Assembly (NCBI GenBank): GCA_964057225.1 | Contig: OZ059894.1 | Location: 2,356,001 to 2,420,000 of the forward strand | Direction: 5' to 3' | DNA length: 64,000 nt | Source: Auanema rhodensis | Taxonomy: Eukaryota > Nematoda > Chromadorea > Rhabditida > Rhabditidae | Shown here: one piece after another, positions 62,828 to 64,000 of the stretch | Layout of the letters: every line of letters begins with the position of its first letter | How positions within the stretch are numbered: position 1 is the stretch's first letter | Position numbers and translations under genes: made by a program | Notes under the pieces: generated by a model | Databases searched by the model: none | What the model saw: only the letters and a program-made list of their open reading frames with translations | What the model was told of the DNA's origin: nothing

Positions 62828-63880
62828 AAATCGAGGATATAAGTGTGAACTTATATCAGTTGATATCTCGGTGCATTTTTAAGCTAGCGCAAATCTGATA
62901 ACACAGATCGACGCAGCTTGAAAATCCGCATCGAATGCACTATACTACATTGAGAAACGCTTAATACAAAAATTAGTTATGATTGTTTGAAAAATGATGC
63001 ATTAGTGTATGTTGAGTTTCCATGTACGCTCAACATTGCTTCCAAAAACATTTTGACAAAAATTTTTTCGAAAAATTTCAAAATAATTTAGCAAAAAGTA
63101 GATGTTTTTAGATTCCTTTTTTCAAGGCAAAGACGATGGACAATGTTATTCAACGAAAAAATTAATTCTTCAGGGTGAAAATCGAGGATATAAGTGTGAA
63201 CTTATATCAGTTGAGATCTCGGTGCATTTTTAAGCTAGCGCAAATCTGATAACACAGATCGACGCAGCTTAAAAATCCGCATCGAATGCACTATACTACA
63301 TTGAAGAACGCTTAATACAAAAATTAGTTATGATCGTTTGAAAAATAATGCATTAGTGTATGTTGAGTTTCCATGTACGCTCAACATTGCTTCCAAAAAC
63401 ATTTTGACAAAAATTTTTTCGAAAAATTTCGAAATAATTTAGCAAAAAGTAGATGTTTTTAGATTCCTTTTTTCAAGGCAAAGACGATGGACAATGTTAT
63501 TCAACGAAAAAATTAATTCTTCAGGGTGAAAATCGAGGATATAAGTGTGAACTTATATCAGTTGAGATCTCGGTGCATTTTTAAGCTAGCGCAAATCTGA
63601 TAACACAGATCGACGCAGCTTAAAAATCCGCATCGAATGCACTATACTACATTGAGAAACGCTCAATACAAAATGTAGTTATGATCGTTTGAAAAATGAT
63701 GCATTAGTGTATGTTGAGTTTCCATGTACACTCAACATTGCTTCCAAAAACATTTTGACAAAAATTTTTTCGAAAAATTTCAAAATAATTTAGCAAGAAG
63801 TAGATGTTTTTAGATTCCTTTTTTCAAGGCAAAGACGATGGACAATGTTATTCAACGAAAAAATAATTTCTTCAGGGTGA
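62828..63880 (+). repeat. F-H-N segment (monomers 180-182)
   Basis: Monomer 180 (62828) is F. Monomer 181 (63179) begins as H (G37, A127, A169) but continues with G201, T210 and G253, so it is a mosaic. Monomer 182 (63530) combines a G37 head with an N body. Unlike most H copies, monomer 181 is not followed by an A32 head. Confidence 0.75.
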
Positions 63881-64000
63881 AAATCGAGGATATAAGTGTG
63901 AACTTATATCAGTTGATATCTCGGTGCATTTTTAAGCTAGCGCAAATCTGATAACACAGATCGACGCAGCTTAAAAATCCGCATCGAATGCACTATACTA
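63881..64000 (+). repeat. Partial monomer 183, cut by the window end
   Basis: The first 120 bp of a monomer with A12, G32, T37, G70 and A93. The array continues beyond the window. Confidence 0.97.

Larger units (their letters stand above)
1..64000 (+). repeat. 351-bp tandem satellite DNA array, 182 complete monomers plus a partial one
   Basis: The window is made entirely of head-to-tail copies of one 351-bp sequence in one orientation. Monomer starts (motif aaatcgagga or a close variant) fall at 1, 352, 703 and so on; from 49842 the phase shifts by one base and from 62828 by one more. The count closes exactly: 180 x 351 + 2 x 350 = 63880. No inversion, insertion of foreign sequence or unique flank is visible. 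Copies differ by a few percent, almost all by substitutions at recurring positions. Known satellites of this design are components of centromeric and pericentromeric heterochromatin; that role here is inferred from array form only. I do not recognise the family and cannot name the organism. Both ends of the array lie outside the window. Confidence 0.99.

Noticed and set aside
1-64000. CRISPR array
   Set aside because: The repeat is 351 bp with no short direct repeats separated by unique spacers; variation between copies is scattered substitutions.
1-64000. Telomeric repeat, ribosomal or tRNA gene cluster
   Set aside because: No short telomere-type repeat is present, and no segment has the conserved boxes or length of rRNA or tRNA genes.
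1-64000. Match to a known satellite such as the Drosophila 359-bp or Tribolium 360-bp families because of similar length
   Set aside because: I could not align the monomer to either from memory; similar length alone is not evidence. A database search would decide it.

Overview
The whole 64 kb window is one satellite DNA array. A 351-bp monomer (about 31% G+C, counted on the first copy) is repeated head to tail on one strand. There are 182 complete copies (1-63880) and the first 120 bp of a 183rd (63881-64000). Of the complete copies, 180 are 351 bp and two are 350 bp (49492-49841 and 62478-62827). There is no unique sequence, array edge, transposable element, RNA gene or believable protein gene. 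The phase used here, with monomers starting at the motif aaatcgagga, is arbitrary and happens to match base 1.

This is a eukaryotic nuclear genome. Such arrays are typical of centromeric or pericentromeric heterochromatin or heterochromatic sex or B chromosomes. The family was not recognised. The monomer is A+T-rich yet not CpG-depleted (12 CpG against about 8.6 expected in the first monomer), which fits a genome with little DNA methylation, such as many insects or nematodes; this is only a hint.

Monomers are very similar: 1 and 2 differ at 7 of 351 positions by my count, and 1 and 49 at 14. The differences fall at a limited set of positions and travel together, so monomers sort into types. 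Type labels, in monomer coordinates: A (A70, G127 G128, A169, A210, G254, C294); B (T122, A128, G130, G93); C (T157, G201, C214); D (T157, G253, G266, A300); E (G266, A294); F (G93, T157, G201, usually A271 before 15.3 kb); H (G37, A127, A169); I (A32, C135, C282); J (A127 A128, A140, A184); K (A18 A19 A24, C81, T117, A202, C282); L (A18 A19 A24, A106, A173, G302); M (A128, T316, C336); N (C135, T145 G146, G268, A336 T338); O (G127 G128, G169, T210, A254); P (as O but A169, A210 and a241 t242); Q and R (T122 heads; R with G245, G267, G335); S (A169, A210, A254, G266, T316, C336).

The order of types shows patchy higher-order repeats (HORs) with different unit lengths: a 10-mer at 1.4-8.4 kb; a 5-mer duplicated at 11.8-15.3 kb; K-J dimers at 19.9-21.7 kb; a J-K-J-L-M-N block at 15.1-17.2 kb and again at 21.1-23.2 kb; an N-O-P-Q-R-D block at 16.8-19.2 kb and again at 29.1-31.5 kb, with an extra O-P-Q-R at 27.4 kb; A-B-D-C types that return at 32.6-36.2 kb; a clear 6-mer HOR at 38.6-44.6 kb; N/S-rich sequence at 44.6-53.7 kb with a recurring F-H-I-head module; and an 11-mer duplication at 53.7-61.4 kb. 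Such nested, partly overlapping duplications are what repeated unequal exchange and gene conversion produce.

Each monomer also carries three inverted repeats (the largest a potential 67-nt hairpin at monomer positions 41-107) and a cluster of A/T tracts. No cooperating set of genes exists here; the interest lies in the repeat architecture.
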